Assembly (NCBI GenBank): GCA_947167105.1
Contig: CAMVGU010000014.1
Coordinates: forward strand, 1 to 64,000
DNA: 64,000 nt
DNA from: an uncultured Selenomonas sp.
GTDB taxonomy: Bacteria; Bacillota; Negativicutes; Selenomonadales; Selenomonadaceae
Direction: 5' to 3'
Shown in pieces: positions 51,171-58,661 of the stretch. Numbering within the stretch: the stretch's first letter is position 1; every line of letters starts with the position of its first letter. The notes beneath the pieces were generated by a model that saw nothing but the letters and a program-made list of their open reading frames with translations, had not been told where the DNA came from and did not search any database. The translations under genes were made by a program, and so were the position numbers.

Positions 51171-51905
51171 TTACTTCACGGTGCGCAGCGTATGGAAGAA
51201 CGCCTGCACCCGCTCATCCCTGAGCTGCTTGAAATTCTCTGTCGTATCCACCGCAATCAGCTCACCCTCGTAAATCATGGCTATGCGGTCCGCAATGCGG
51301 CAGGCACTGGCCATATCATGGGTGACCACCACCGAGGTGACGCCCAGCCGCTGCCGGGTGGAAACAATCAGCTCATCAATGCGTTCCGTCATAATGGGGT
51401 CCAGCCCGGAGCTGGGCTCATCGTAAAATATAATGGAAGGCTCTATGGCAATGGCCCTGGCCAGCCCCACACGTTTCTTCATGCCGCCGGAAAGCTCATT
51501 GGGCATCATTTGCTCCACGCCCTCCAAGCCCACCAGGGCCAGCTTTTCCCGCACAATCCGGGCAATCTCCGCCTCGCTCTTGTTCGTATGCTCCCGGAGG
51601 CCGAAGGCCACATTATCCCCCACGCTCATGGAATCGAAGAGGGCCGAATACTGGAAGACCATGCCCATATGCAGGCGCAGCTCGTCAAGCTGGGCCTCAT
51701 CCATCCGGGCCATATCCCTGCCCCGCACCAGGATTTCCCCCGAGGTGGGGCGTATCAGGCCGATAAGCAGGCGCAGCAGCGTGCTCTTGCCGGAGCCGGA
51801 GCCGCCGATAATCGCCAGGGTCTCCCCCTCGTTAATGCCCAGGTTTATATGCTTCAAAGCCTCTTTATTCTCAAAAGACTTGCAAACATCCACTAATTGT
51901 ATCAT
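51171..51905 (-). CDS. mlaF: Mla ABC ATPase MlaF
   Basis: ATPase of the phospholipid transporter MlaFED, 244 residues. Walker A ([19 protein letters not shown]), signature (LSGGMKKRVGLARAIA), Walker B (IIFYDEPSSGLDP) and switch His (VTHDMASAC) are intact. The signature with GGMKKR is characteristic of the MCE-linked ATPases. It lies between mlaE and mlaD with 10-12 bp gaps. Confidence 0.95.
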   Translation of the reverse strand: MIQLVDVCKSFENKEALKHINLGINEGETLAIIGGSGSGKSTLLRLLIGLIRPTSGEILVRGRDMARMDEAQLDELRLHMGMVFQYSALFDSMSVGDNVAFGLREHTNKSEAEIARIVREKLALVGLEGVEQMMPNELSGGMKKRVGLARAIAIEPSIIFYDEPSSGLDPIMTERIDELIVSTRQRLGVTSVVVTHDMASACRIADRIAMIYEGELIAVDTTENFKQLRDERVQAFFHTLRTVK

Positions 51906-51915
51906 AATGCCTTAC

Positions 51916-52686
51916 TCAAAACAAAATAAAGGTCAGCACCGCATTCAGGATAAAGATCACGATGATGGAAGTGACCACCGTTTTCGTGGTGGCCTTGCCC
52001 ACCCCCTCGGCCCCGGCGGGACAGGTCAGCCCGTAGTGGCAGCCCAGCACCGCAATGGCATTGCCGAAGAAGATGGCCTTAATCATGCCCCCCGTCAGGT
52101 CAAAGACCTCGGTGAACATATGCAGGCCGTTCATAAAGGTATAGGAGGAAATCCCGGAGTAATAAACTGCCGTGGCCCAGCCTCCTGCCACGCCCACTAC
52201 ATCACCGAAAACGGTCAGCACCGGCACCACCAGCATGCAGGCCAGCATGCGGGGCACAATCAAATAGCTCTCTGGGCTTACCGCCATGACCCGCAGGGCA
52301 TCAATCTGCTCCGTCACCTTCATGGTCGCAATCTCAGCAGTGATGGCCGCCCCCACCCGGCCCGCGCAGACCACTCCCACCAGCACCGGGCCCAGTTCAC
52401 GGCCGATGGCAATGGCCACCACACCGCCGATTGTGCCCTGGGCGCCGAACTCGATAAACTTCGCGGCAGTCTGCAAGGTTATGACCACCCCCGTGAAAAG
52501 GAGGGTCAGCATCACGATGTTCAGGGAATCCACTCCCAGATGGGACATCTGATGAATGATGGAGCGCCAGCGCAGGCCGCCCCTTAACTGGCGGAAAATG
52601 CTGGCATACAGGAGCACGACGCCACCCAGGCTCTCCAGCCTGCGCAGAACGTATGAACCCAATGCCTCCAAAAATCTCAGCAGCAT
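51916..52686 (-). CDS. mlaE: Mla permease MlaE
   Basis: Membrane subunit of the Mla system, 256 residues. Several hydrophobic helices and the conserved MlaE segments MLTLLFTGVVITLQTAAKF, GAAITAEIATMKVTEQIDAL and PRMLACMLVVPVLT are present. It is the first gene of mlaE-mlaF-mlaD and has its own promoter upstream at 52735-52763. Confidence 0.94.
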   Translation of the reverse strand: MLLRFLEALGSYVLRRLESLGGVVLLYASIFRQLRGGLRWRSIIHQMSHLGVDSLNIVMLTLLFTGVVITLQTAAKFIEFGAQGTIGGVVAIAIGRELGPVLVGVVCAGRVGAAITAEIATMKVTEQIDALRVMAVSPESYLIVPRMLACMLVVPVLTVFGDVVGVAGGWATAVYYSGISSYTFMNGLHMFTEVFDLTGGMIKAIFFGNAIAVLGCHYGLTCPAGAEGVGKATTKTVVTSIIVIFILNAVLTFILF

Positions 52687-52734
52687 TTCCCGCCCCTTTC
52701 AGAAACTTTCCAGATATAGCTATTCTACCCTAAG

Positions 52735-52763
52735 ATTTTAGCAAGTTCCGGCAGAATAGTAAA
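52735..52763 (-). promoter_or_regulatory. Putative sigma-70 promoter for mlaE-mlaF-mlaD
   Basis: On the minus strand TTTACT (52763-52758), 17 bp, then TAAAAT (52740-52735). The predicted leader is about 40 nt. A short inverted repeat (ATAGTA / TACTAT) overlaps the -35 side. Confidence 0.55.
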
Positions 52764-52808
52764 GTGTTATGTACTATTTTTTCACTAAAATATGCAAGTT
52801 TTGCGAAA

Positions 52809-52833
52809 ATCCGCCAGCATTAAGGCATGCTGA
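52809..52833 (-). terminator. Weak terminator-like hairpin after the ABC ATPase gene
   Basis: On the minus strand CAGCAT and ATGCTG form a 6-bp stem followed by GCGGATTTT. It separates the amino-acid transporter genes from mla; weak as a terminator. Confidence 0.35.
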
Positions 52834-53553
52834 TTAAAGCACCTTGGATAAGAAAATCCTGGTGCGCTCCTCCTGGGGATGCTCAAACACTTCCCTGGGC
52901 ACCCCCTCCTCGATGATGCGTCCATCATCCACAAACAGCAAGCGGTCACCCACCTCCCGGGCAAAGCCCATCTCGTGGGTAACAATCACCATGGTCATGC
53001 CCTCCTCTGCCAGGGAGCGCATAACGTCCAGCACCTCCCCCACCATCTCCGGGTCGAGGGCCGAGGTAGGCTCATCGAAAAGCATGACCTTCGGGTGCAT
53101 GGCCAGCGCCCTGGCAATGGCGACACGCTGCTGCTGGCCGCCGGAAAGCTGCTCCGGGTAAACATCCGCCTTATCCGCAAGCCCCACCCGGGCCAGAAGC
53201 TCCTTAGCCGTCCTCTCCGCCTCATCCCTTGACACATGGCGCACCTTCTGGGGGGCCAGCATGATATTCTGCAGCACGGTCATATGGGGGAACAGATTGA
53301 AGCGCTGGAAGACCATGCCCACTTCCTCACGCACCTTGTTGATATTCGCCTCTCCGTCCAGCAGGATGCCATCCACTGTGACAGTGCCTGCAGTGGGCTC
53401 CTCCAGATAGTTCATGCAGCGCAAAAGCGTGCTCTTGCCGGAGCCGGAAGGCCCGATAATGACCACCACTTCCCGCTCCTCTATGCTGAGATCCACCCCT
53501 TTCAGCACAACATTCTCGCCGAAAGATTTTTTCAGTCCCTTAATGTCTATCAT
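52834..53553 (-). CDS. Polar amino-acid ABC transporter ATPase (GlnQ-like)
   Basis: ATP-binding subunit of a family 3 amino-acid importer, 239 residues. Walker A ([20 protein letters not shown]), signature ([16 protein letters not shown]), Walker B ([14 protein letters not shown]) and switch ([11 protein letters not shown]) are typical of GlnQ/HisP-type proteins. ATG 53553 overlaps the 3' end of the permease gene by 14 bp. The solute is probably a polar amino acid such as glutamine or cystine; this cannot be decided from sequence. Confidence 0.93.
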   Translation of the reverse strand: MIDIKGLKKSFGENVVLKGVDLSIEEREVVVIIGPSGSGKSTLLRCMNYLEEPTAGTVTVDGILLDGEANINKVREEVGMVFQRFNLFPHMTVLQNIMLAPQKVRHVSRDEAERTAKELLARVGLADKADVYPEQLSGGQQQRVAIARALAMHPKVMLFDEPTSALDPEMVGEVLDVMRSLAEEGMTMVIVTHEMGFAREVGDRLLFVDDGRIIEEGVPREVFEHPQEERTRIFLSKVL

Positions 53554-54205
53554 CAGTCTTGAACCTCTTCTCCAGATAAGCCACAAAGCGCGAAATCGTC
53601 AGGGTCATCACCAGATAGATAAGCGCAACAGACAGCCAGATCTCCAGGGAACTGTACGTCTTGGCAATAATAAGCTGGCCCCGGCGCGTGAGCTCCTCAA
53701 AGCCGATAACCGAGACCAGGGAGGAATCCTTCAGCAGTGCGATAAACTCATTGCCTAAGGGGGGAATCACCCGCTTGAAAGCCTGGGGCACGATAATGTA
53801 GCGCATAGCCTGAGTCCAGGTCATGCCCAGGGAGCGGGCCGCCTCCATCTGCCCTGCGTTGATGGACTGGATGCCTGCCCGGAAAATTTCTGCCACATAG
53901 GCCCCGGAGTTCACGCTGCAGGCACCGATGGCCGCCACATAGGGGTCAATCCGCTGCCCCGTAAGGGCCGGCAGGGCAAAATACACCAGGAAAATCTGCA
54001 CCAGGAGAGGCGTGCCGCGGATAAAATCCACATACACAGCCGCCAGGAAGCGAATAGGCTTAAAGGTAGAAATGCGGGCAATGCCCACAAAAAGACCAAT
54101 CAGGACGCCCAGGGCCACCGACATGGCCGTAATCTTGATGGTCACACCCGCCCCCACCAGCAGCAGGGGGAAGGAACTCACCACCAAGTCTAAATTAAAC
54201 GACAT
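53540..54205 (-). CDS. Polar amino-acid ABC transporter permease
   Basis: Membrane subunit, 221 residues, of the HEQRo/GlnP type. It shows [20 protein letters not shown] near residue 65 and the EAA loop ([20 protein letters not shown]), which contacts the ATPase, followed by [12 protein letters not shown] 54205 has AAGGTGAG 3-4 nt upstream; the frame to 54220 begins before that site. It overlaps the ATPase gene and has a promoter of its own upstream. Confidence 0.93.
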   Translation of the reverse strand: MSFNLDLVVSSFPLLLVGAGVTIKITAMSVALGVLIGLFVGIARISTFKPIRFLAAVYVDFIRGTPLLVQIFLVYFALPALTGQRIDPYVAAIGACSVNSGAYVAEIFRAGIQSINAGQMEAARSLGMTWTQAMRYIIVPQAFKRVIPPLGNEFIALLKDSSLVSVIGFEELTRRGQLIIAKTYSSLEIWLSVALIYLVMTLTISRFVAYLEKRFKTDDRH

Positions 54206-54255
54206 AATCTCACCTTGCATTTATAAATATACAGAACAACAGGCAACTCCACACC

Positions 54256-54284
54256 ATTATACAGCAATTCCTGCATATTATCCA
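54256..54284 (-). promoter_or_regulatory. Putative sigma-70 promoter for the permease-ATPase pair
   Basis: On the minus strand TGGATA (54284-54279), 17 bp, then a perfect TATAAT (54261-54256). The rest of 54206-54361 is AT-rich and holds nothing else recognisable. Confidence 0.5.
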
Positions 54285-54361
54285 CTAAAAATAACTACCC
54301 CATTCAATATCAACTCCCTTATCTCCCTTGCAGATACTTTGTTAAGGGCAACATGCACCTT

Positions 54362-54416
54362 AATGCAAAAAATCCCAGAAAGCCCAGAGAACAAGGACTT
54401 TCGGGATTTTGCATTT
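54362..54416. terminator. Terminator between binding-protein and permease genes
   Basis: A long inverted repeat (AATGCAAAAAATCCC ... GGGATTTTGCATT, with an inner AAAG/CTTT pairing) lies after the binding-protein gene. It would reduce read-through and so keep the binding protein in excess over the membrane subunits. Confidence 0.75.
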
Positions 54417-54446
54417 TATGCGACCATATTGTCTTTTCAAAAAGAG

Positions 54447-55232
54447 TTACTTGCCAGCTTCGCCGAACCACTTCTTGTAAATCTTGTCGTACTCGCCGCT
54501 ATCCTTGACCTTCTTGAAGGCTGCATTGATTTCGTCCTGCAGTGCCTTGTTGTCCTTGGCGATGGCGATGCCGTATTCCTCAGCCGTCAGCTTCTCCGGC
54601 AGGGCCTTAACCCCCGTGGCGCCGCTCTTGGTGATGTAGTAGTCATTGACCGGCTTGTCATTAACCACTGCATCAACGCCGCTGGCCTTCAGCTCCATGA
54701 AGCAATCGGGGGGAGTGTTCAGTTCCTTGACCTCGACACCCTCCAGTTTATGCACTTCATTGGCACTGGTGGTACCGATCTGCACGGCCACCTTCTTGCC
54801 CTTCAGATCCTGGAAGGTCTTGATGTCCGCATTGTTATCCCGCACGATGATGGTCAAGCCGGACTCGTAATAAGGCTCGGAGAACAGCACATTGGCCTTG
54901 CGATCCTCATTGATGGTCATGCCGGAAATCGCCACATCAATATTGCCGCCCTGCAGGGCCGGAATCAGGCCATCAAAGCCCAGGTTCTGGATCTCCACTT
55001 CGCGGCCCATCTCCTTGCCGATGGCACGGATGAGGTCCATGTCGAAGCCCTGGTATTCCTTCTGTGTCTCATCCTGGAACTCGAAGGGCGCAAAGTCGAT
55101 GGAAGAGCCGACCTTCAGCGTCTTCGCCCCAGAGGAACTGGAGGCGCCCTCCTGGCCGCCGCAGCCCGTCAGGAGCGCCGCCCCCAGCACGCAGGCTGCC
55201 GCCAGGGACAGCATTTTCTTGAACTTAAACAT
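54447..55232 (-). CDS. Amino-acid-binding lipoprotein (family 3 solute-binding protein)
   Basis: Captures the substrate for the ABC importer. The 261-residue protein has a lipoprotein signal (LGAALLTGC, Cys near residue 24), a Ser-rich spacer and the SBP_bac_3 fold: VGSSIDFAPFEFQDE, GFDMDLIRAIGKEMG, GLIPALQGGNIDVAISGMTI and VAVQIGTTSA. ATG 55232 has GGGGAT upstream; the frame to 55307 crosses a hairpin and is not used. Its presence with its permease and ATPase makes a complete importer. Confidence 0.94.
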   Translation of the reverse strand: MFKFKKMLSLAAACVLGAALLTGCGGQEGASSSSGAKTLKVGSSIDFAPFEFQDETQKEYQGFDMDLIRAIGKEMGREVEIQNLGFDGLIPALQGGNIDVAISGMTINEDRKANVLFSEPYYESGLTIIVRDNNADIKTFQDLKGKKVAVQIGTTSANEVHKLEGVEVKELNTPPDCFMELKASGVDAVVNDKPVNDYYITKSGATGVKALPEKLTAEEYGIAIAKDNKALQDEINAAFKKVKDSGEYDKIYKKWFGEAGK

Positions 55233-55269
55233 AATATCCCCGCTTTCTCTAAATAATTTGCACATAAGC

Positions 55270-55292
55270 AAAGCCCGGAATATGCTTCCGGG
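55270..55292 (-). terminator. Attenuator-like hairpin in the binding-protein leader
   Basis: A 9-bp stem (AGCCCGGAA / TTCCGGGCT) with a 5-nt loop lies between the promoter and the start codon, followed on the minus strand by TTGCTTATG. It may attenuate the transcript; no known riboswitch was recognised. Confidence 0.5.
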
Positions 55293-55320
55293 CTCCCAGT
55301 AGCGCACATTTACCTGTATA

Positions 55321-55348
55321 AGTATAGCATGCCACGCTGATTCTGCAA
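55321..55348 (-). promoter_or_regulatory. Putative sigma-70 promoter for the amino-acid binding protein
   Basis: On the minus strand TTGCAG (55348-55343), 16 bp, then TATACT (55326-55321). The leader would be about 80 nt and contains the hairpin at 55270-55292. Confidence 0.6.
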
Positions 55349-55356
55349 GTATTTAA

Positions 55357-55644
55357 TTATGCCTGCCCGCGATGCTTGTTGAAGCAGTCACGGCAGTAGA
55401 CCGGACGCTCATTCTTCGGCTCGAAGGGGACCTCAGTCTCCTTGCCGCACTCCGCGCAGATGACCTTGTACATCTGGCGCTGTTCACCGCCGTCACGATT
55501 GCGGCGACGCTTGTCGCGGCAGTCGCGGCAACGGGCCGGCTCGTTCTCAAAACCCTTCTCAGCGTAGAATTCCTGCTCACCGGCGGTGAAGATGAACTCC
55601 TTGCCACATTCCTTGCATACCAACGTCTTGTCTTCGAAAGCCAT
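55357..55644 (-). CDS. Zinc-ribbon protein
   Basis: Small basic protein of 95 residues with two pairs of double CxxC knuckles: CKECG and CRDC in the first half, CAECG and CRDC in the second. Each set could bind one zinc. The type is common in Firmicutes as a zinc-ribbon domain protein without known function; nucleic-acid binding is a guess from its charge (DKRRRNRD). AGGGGATC lies before ATG 55644, and a strong promoter lies upstream. Confidence 0.85.
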   Translation of the reverse strand: MAFEDKTLVCKECGKEFIFTAGEQEFYAEKGFENEPARCRDCRDKRRRNRDGGEQRQMYKVICAECGKETEVPFEPKNERPVYCRDCFNKHRGQA

Positions 55645-55724
55645 AAAATGATCCCCTTACTGAATGAATTAGTTTACCCGCAAGCCATTTCCCATTGACC
55701 AGGAAATAGCACGCCTATGACGCT

Positions 55725-55753
55725 AGTATACTACAAATCAATAAGAAACGCAA
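55725..55753 (-). promoter_or_regulatory. Putative sigma-70 promoter for the zinc-ribbon gene
   Basis: On the minus strand TTGCGT (55753-55748), 17 bp, then TATACT (55730-55725). The leader is about 75 nt. Bases 55754-55831 upstream are AT-rich with nothing else recognised. Confidence 0.65.
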
Positions 55754-55831
55754 GTTATTTTTAAGTAATATAAATTTTTTAATATTTTTATCAAAACGCC
55801 TTGATGCCAGTGGCAGCTCATTTCCACCAGG

Positions 55832-55923
55832 CTGGAACAAAGAGCCCCCAAACTCCGCGCCCAGGGATGGGCGCTGCCGCCCTCGTTCTCCAGGGAAGGG
55901 AACAAGGGCGGCTGTTTTCTTTG
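55832..55923. repeat. 92-bp double-hairpin dispersed repeat, copy 2
   Basis: Matches 33859-33950 with about six mismatches, keeping both hairpins (GCGCCCAGGGATGGGCGC; CCGCCCTCGTTC ... GGAACAAGGGCGG). Unlike copy 1 it is followed by a 127-bp segment bounded by inverted repeats. Confidence 0.85.
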
Positions 55924-56050
55924 GTTACTTTCTTTGTCAACACAAAACTCCGTGCGAAACAAAGTTTCGCACTACGCCCTTACACGAAATCTAACCGATT
56001 CTGCGCCCTTACGGGCTTGACTCGCTAAGATTTCGTAGTAAGAAAGTAAC
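55924..56050. repeat. 127-bp inverted-repeat-bounded segment
   Basis: GTTACTTTCTT (55924-55934) and AAGAAAGTAAC (56040-56050) are perfect 11-bp inverted ends. Inside are a GTGCGAAAC/GTTTCGCAC hairpin and an ACGAAATCT/AGATTTCGT pair, so the whole segment can fold into a branched structure. It is absent from the matching position in copy 1 of the adjoining repeat and may be a small non-coding mobile element. Confidence 0.65.
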
Positions 56051-56059
56051 ACCACGAGC

Positions 56060-57784
56060 CTACCCTTCCTTGCAGAACCTATGCCACATGCCCCTGTACA
56101 TCAGCTCCAGGTCGTGCATATAGCCCTTGATATCCATCAGGGGGGACTTCAGCACATTGGCCCTGAGGCCGGAATGATAGGCACCTATCAGTTGAGGGGA
56201 ATTTCCCACCTGCACCGCACGCCGCACGTAATTGATGTCATTCTCCACCACCAGCTCCTGCACCCCCGCATTCACCAGAAGGCTGGCCCCGAAGCGGGAG
56301 CCGTGGGTGCGGCCCCGCATGGTGATGACCGGCACCCCCATGAACAGGGCCTCGCAGGTGGTGACACCTCCGTTATAAGGCGCAGTATCCAGGGCTATGT
56401 CTATATCGTTGTACTGCTCCAGATAATCCGGGCTGTAGGGGCGCAGCTCCACCCGCCCCAGCTCGAAATTCAGCCGTGAAAGCCGTTGCTGCAGGAGCTT
56501 CCTGCCGGAAGGGATGCTGCAAAGCTTGCCCTTCAGCACCAGCCGGGAGCCACGCACCTGCTCCAGGATGCCCCGCCATAAGAGCAGCACCTCATCCGTC
56601 ACCTTGGCCAGATTGTTGAAGGAGCCGAAGGTCACATAGCCGTTCCTGTGCACCGCGGCCTCGCTGGCCGCCGGCGGCAGCTCCCGCACATAGCCCGGCG
56701 CATAGCAGAGGTGGGAATGGGGCATACGGATAATGCGCTCCGTGAAGCCCGTCGCCGGGCCGTCATCCCCGGTGGGCAGGCAGGTCTCATCGGACAGGAA
56801 ATAATCCACCGCCGCAAGCCCCGTGGTATTCATATAGCCGATGCCCGCCATCTGCACAGGCGCCGGGCGCAGGGCCGTAATGGGCAGGGTGGAGTCCTGG
56901 GTATGGCCGGAGAGATCCACCAGTATATCAATGCCGTCCTCCGCAATCAGCCGCGCTGCCGTGCGGGGACTGCGGCCCCGCAGATCCCGCCAGCTAATGG
57001 GGCCTGACTGGAGGCGCTTAGTGACAGCATCCTTCTTGCCCGTGGAGTAGGCATAGACCATGAAGCGGTTGCCGTCAAATTTCTTCAGCAGGGGCGCCAC
57101 GAAATTAGCCACCGCATGCTGGCGGAAATCCGGCGAGAGATAGCCGATCCTCAGCTTCTTCTCCGGCAGGCGCTTAACCTCTTTGTGCTGATAGGGCACC
57201 GCCCCCAAAAGCTCCCCGTATTTCACCGCCGCCTGCTTGCTCTCCCTGGGCCCTTCCTCACGGTAGTTGCGCATGAAAAGGTATTTGCTGTAAAAATTGG
57301 CCTTATCCTCAGGCTCTTGCATCAAATTGGAGAGAGCCAATAGCTCCCGCCCCGCCCGCTCCGGCTCCGCCGCCAGATACATGGCATCCGCCAGCCAGCC
57401 GTGGGCCTTCTGCAGGGCACGCAGGACAATGCCGTGGTAAGGCTCATCGGGCACCAGGGCCTCCAGCTTCTTCTCCGCCTCCGCGATAATGCACTTCAGC
57501 AGGGGTATTTCCTTATCCAGCTCAAAGGACTGTGCCCAGATACCGGCCTGCACCAGACGGCCCCGGAGATGCATGGGCCTCGCGCGCAGGATTTCTTCCA
57601 CAAGATCCTGTGCTTCCTCTATGTCCCCAGTATAAAGGGCTGCCTCTGCCATCACAGCCGCGCCGTCCATGCTGGCCGGGTCCAAAGACCACAGTTCCTG
57701 GGCGCAGGCCCGCATTCCCTTGGGGTCCCCGTCGCCCGCGAACTTATCCGCCAGGCTCAGCCAGTTCAGTCTCTCTTGCTCCAT
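56060..57784 (-). CDS. TPR-containing O-linked glycosyltransferase (OGT/GT41-like)
   Basis: Predicted protein O-glycosyltransferase, 574 residues. The N-terminal 180 residues are helical TPR-like repeats (LWSLDPASMDGAAVMAEAAL...). The catalytic part resembles the OGT/SPINDLY family: RIGYLSPDFRQHAVANF near 215, DILVDLSGHTQ, YLEQYNDIDIALDTAPYNGG and TTCEALFMGVPVITM with GSRFGASLL. ATG 57784 has GGGAGAGG 2 nt upstream; the longer frame to 57820 lies across a repeat. With its neighbours it suggests glycosylation of a surface protein, possibly flagellin; the acceptor is not known. Confidence 0.87.
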   Translation of the reverse strand: MEQERLNWLSLADKFAGDGDPKGMRACAQELWSLDPASMDGAAVMAEAALYTGDIEEAQDLVEEILRARPMHLRGRLVQAGIWAQSFELDKEIPLLKCIIAEAEKKLEALVPDEPYHGIVLRALQKAHGWLADAMYLAAEPERAGRELLALSNLMQEPEDKANFYSKYLFMRNYREEGPRESKQAAVKYGELLGAVPYQHKEVKRLPEKKLRIGYLSPDFRQHAVANFVAPLLKKFDGNRFMVYAYSTGKKDAVTKRLQSGPISWRDLRGRSPRTAARLIAEDGIDILVDLSGHTQDSTLPITALRPAPVQMAGIGYMNTTGLAAVDYFLSDETCLPTGDDGPATGFTERIIRMPHSHLCYAPGYVRELPPAASEAAVHRNGYVTFGSFNNLAKVTDEVLLLWRGILEQVRGSRLVLKGKLCSIPSGRKLLQQRLSRLNFELGRVELRPYSPDYLEQYNDIDIALDTAPYNGGVTTCEALFMGVPVITMRGRTHGSRFGASLLVNAGVQELVVENDINYVRRAVQVGNSPQLIGAYHSGLRANVLKSPLMDIKGYMHDLELMYRGMWHRFCKEG

Positions 57785-57830
57785 GTCCTCTCCCACCAAG
57801 GCTCGTAGTAAAAAACACATTACCCTTTAT

Positions 57831-57911
57831 TATAACGCCATTGTTCCAGCTTTGTCGATAGACAAAGCTTCCTCTCGGCGTTTCAACGAGGCGGGAGATA
57901 TGCTCCCGCCT
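57831..57911. repeat. Structured dispersed repeat, copy C
   Basis: Conserved ends TATAACGCCATTGTTCCAG and GGCGTTTCA enclose a 9-bp inner stem (AGCTTTGTC / GACAAAGCT), followed by a GC-rich hairpin (AGGCGGGAG / CTCCCGCCT, 57889-57911). It lies between the two glycosyltransferase genes, in the same orientation as copies A and B. Confidence 0.8.
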
Positions 57912-57925
57912 GTTTAGATGTACCA

Positions 57926-57947
57926 CCCCCACTTGTAGAAGTGGGGG
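57926..57947. terminator. Hairpin after the GT-A glycosyltransferase gene
   Basis: A 9-bp perfect stem (CCCCCACTT / AAGTGGGGG) with a 4-nt loop, flanked by ATGT and ACAT that could extend it. It lies 16 bp after the stop at 57963 on the minus strand; no T-run follows, so it may be a repeat relic rather than a terminator. Confidence 0.45.
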
Positions 57948-57962
57948 ACATCCTTTGCCTCG

Positions 57963-58655
57963 TTATACCTCAGGATGAAGCTCCTTGCCATACTCCCGCA
58001 AAAAAGCTTTCTGATACCCCCTGTAAGAACTGGCCAGGGGCTTTTCCTTGGGGCAGTGGATGCACCAGAAATCCTGCTCCTGGTTCGGCACCACCACCTT
58101 ATAGCCCGCCCGCCGCATTTCCATGCACATGGCTGTATCATACATATGCCAGCCTGTCAATATATCCTCCCGCCAGGGAATATCATACTGGGTAGCCATA
58201 AACAGGCCGTCCACCGCCTCCAGCTCCTGGAACTTCCCCTCCGGCTCCTTGCAGTGGGAATCCACCACGCTCTCCGGCTCGCAGGCGTGGAGCACCCGCC
58301 CGTAGGTGCGCAGGCCGTCCCACCAGACCCCGCTCTTGGGCAGGGAACGGCAGCCGATGACCCCCACCAGGCCGATGCTCGCATCGGAAAACAAATCCAA
58401 AAGATCCCTCACCAGATACTTATTCACCACCAGGGTATCCTGATGCAAATAAACCTTGTATTTGGCATCAGACATACGCTGACCCTGATTGTAGCCAGCA
58501 CACATGGAAGCCGCGCCTCTTATGGGCAGGTATTCGGCAGCAAAGCCCTCCGGCAGCTTCAGATGTTCCAGGTACAGGCGGCACTCGCTGTACCAATCCT
58601 CACTGTTCACGCAGGTGATAAATGCAATTTTGTGACTGTCTGCTATCTTTGCCAT
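57963..58655 (-). CDS. GT-A-fold glycosyltransferase (GT2-like)
   Basis: Predicted glycosyltransferase, 230 residues. The N terminus (KIAFITCVNSEDWYSEC) and YKVYLHQDTLVVNKYLV match the family of GT2-related enzymes with an HQD motif in place of the usual DxD. A later VDGLFMATQYDIPW segment is where GT2 enzymes carry their acceptor loop. The C-terminal half contains WHMYDTAMCMEMRRAGYKVVV. It starts 6 bp before the end of the 58662-59600 gene unit, so the three genes of this block are probably co-transcribed. Donor and acceptor are unknown. Confidence 0.8.
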   Translation of the reverse strand: MAKIADSHKIAFITCVNSEDWYSECRLYLEHLKLPEGFAAEYLPIRGAASMCAGYNQGQRMSDAKYKVYLHQDTLVVNKYLVRDLLDLFSDASIGLVGVIGCRSLPKSGVWWDGLRTYGRVLHACEPESVVDSHCKEPEGKFQELEAVDGLFMATQYDIPWREDILTGWHMYDTAMCMEMRRAGYKVVVPNQEQDFWCIHCPKEKPLASSYRGYQKAFLREYGKELHPEV

Positions 58656-58661
58656 ATCTCC

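Noticed and set aside
55738..55962. Minus-strand frame across repeat copy 2
   Set aside because: Encoded by the structured repeat itself, no ribosome site, and the translation is not conserved independently of the repeat.
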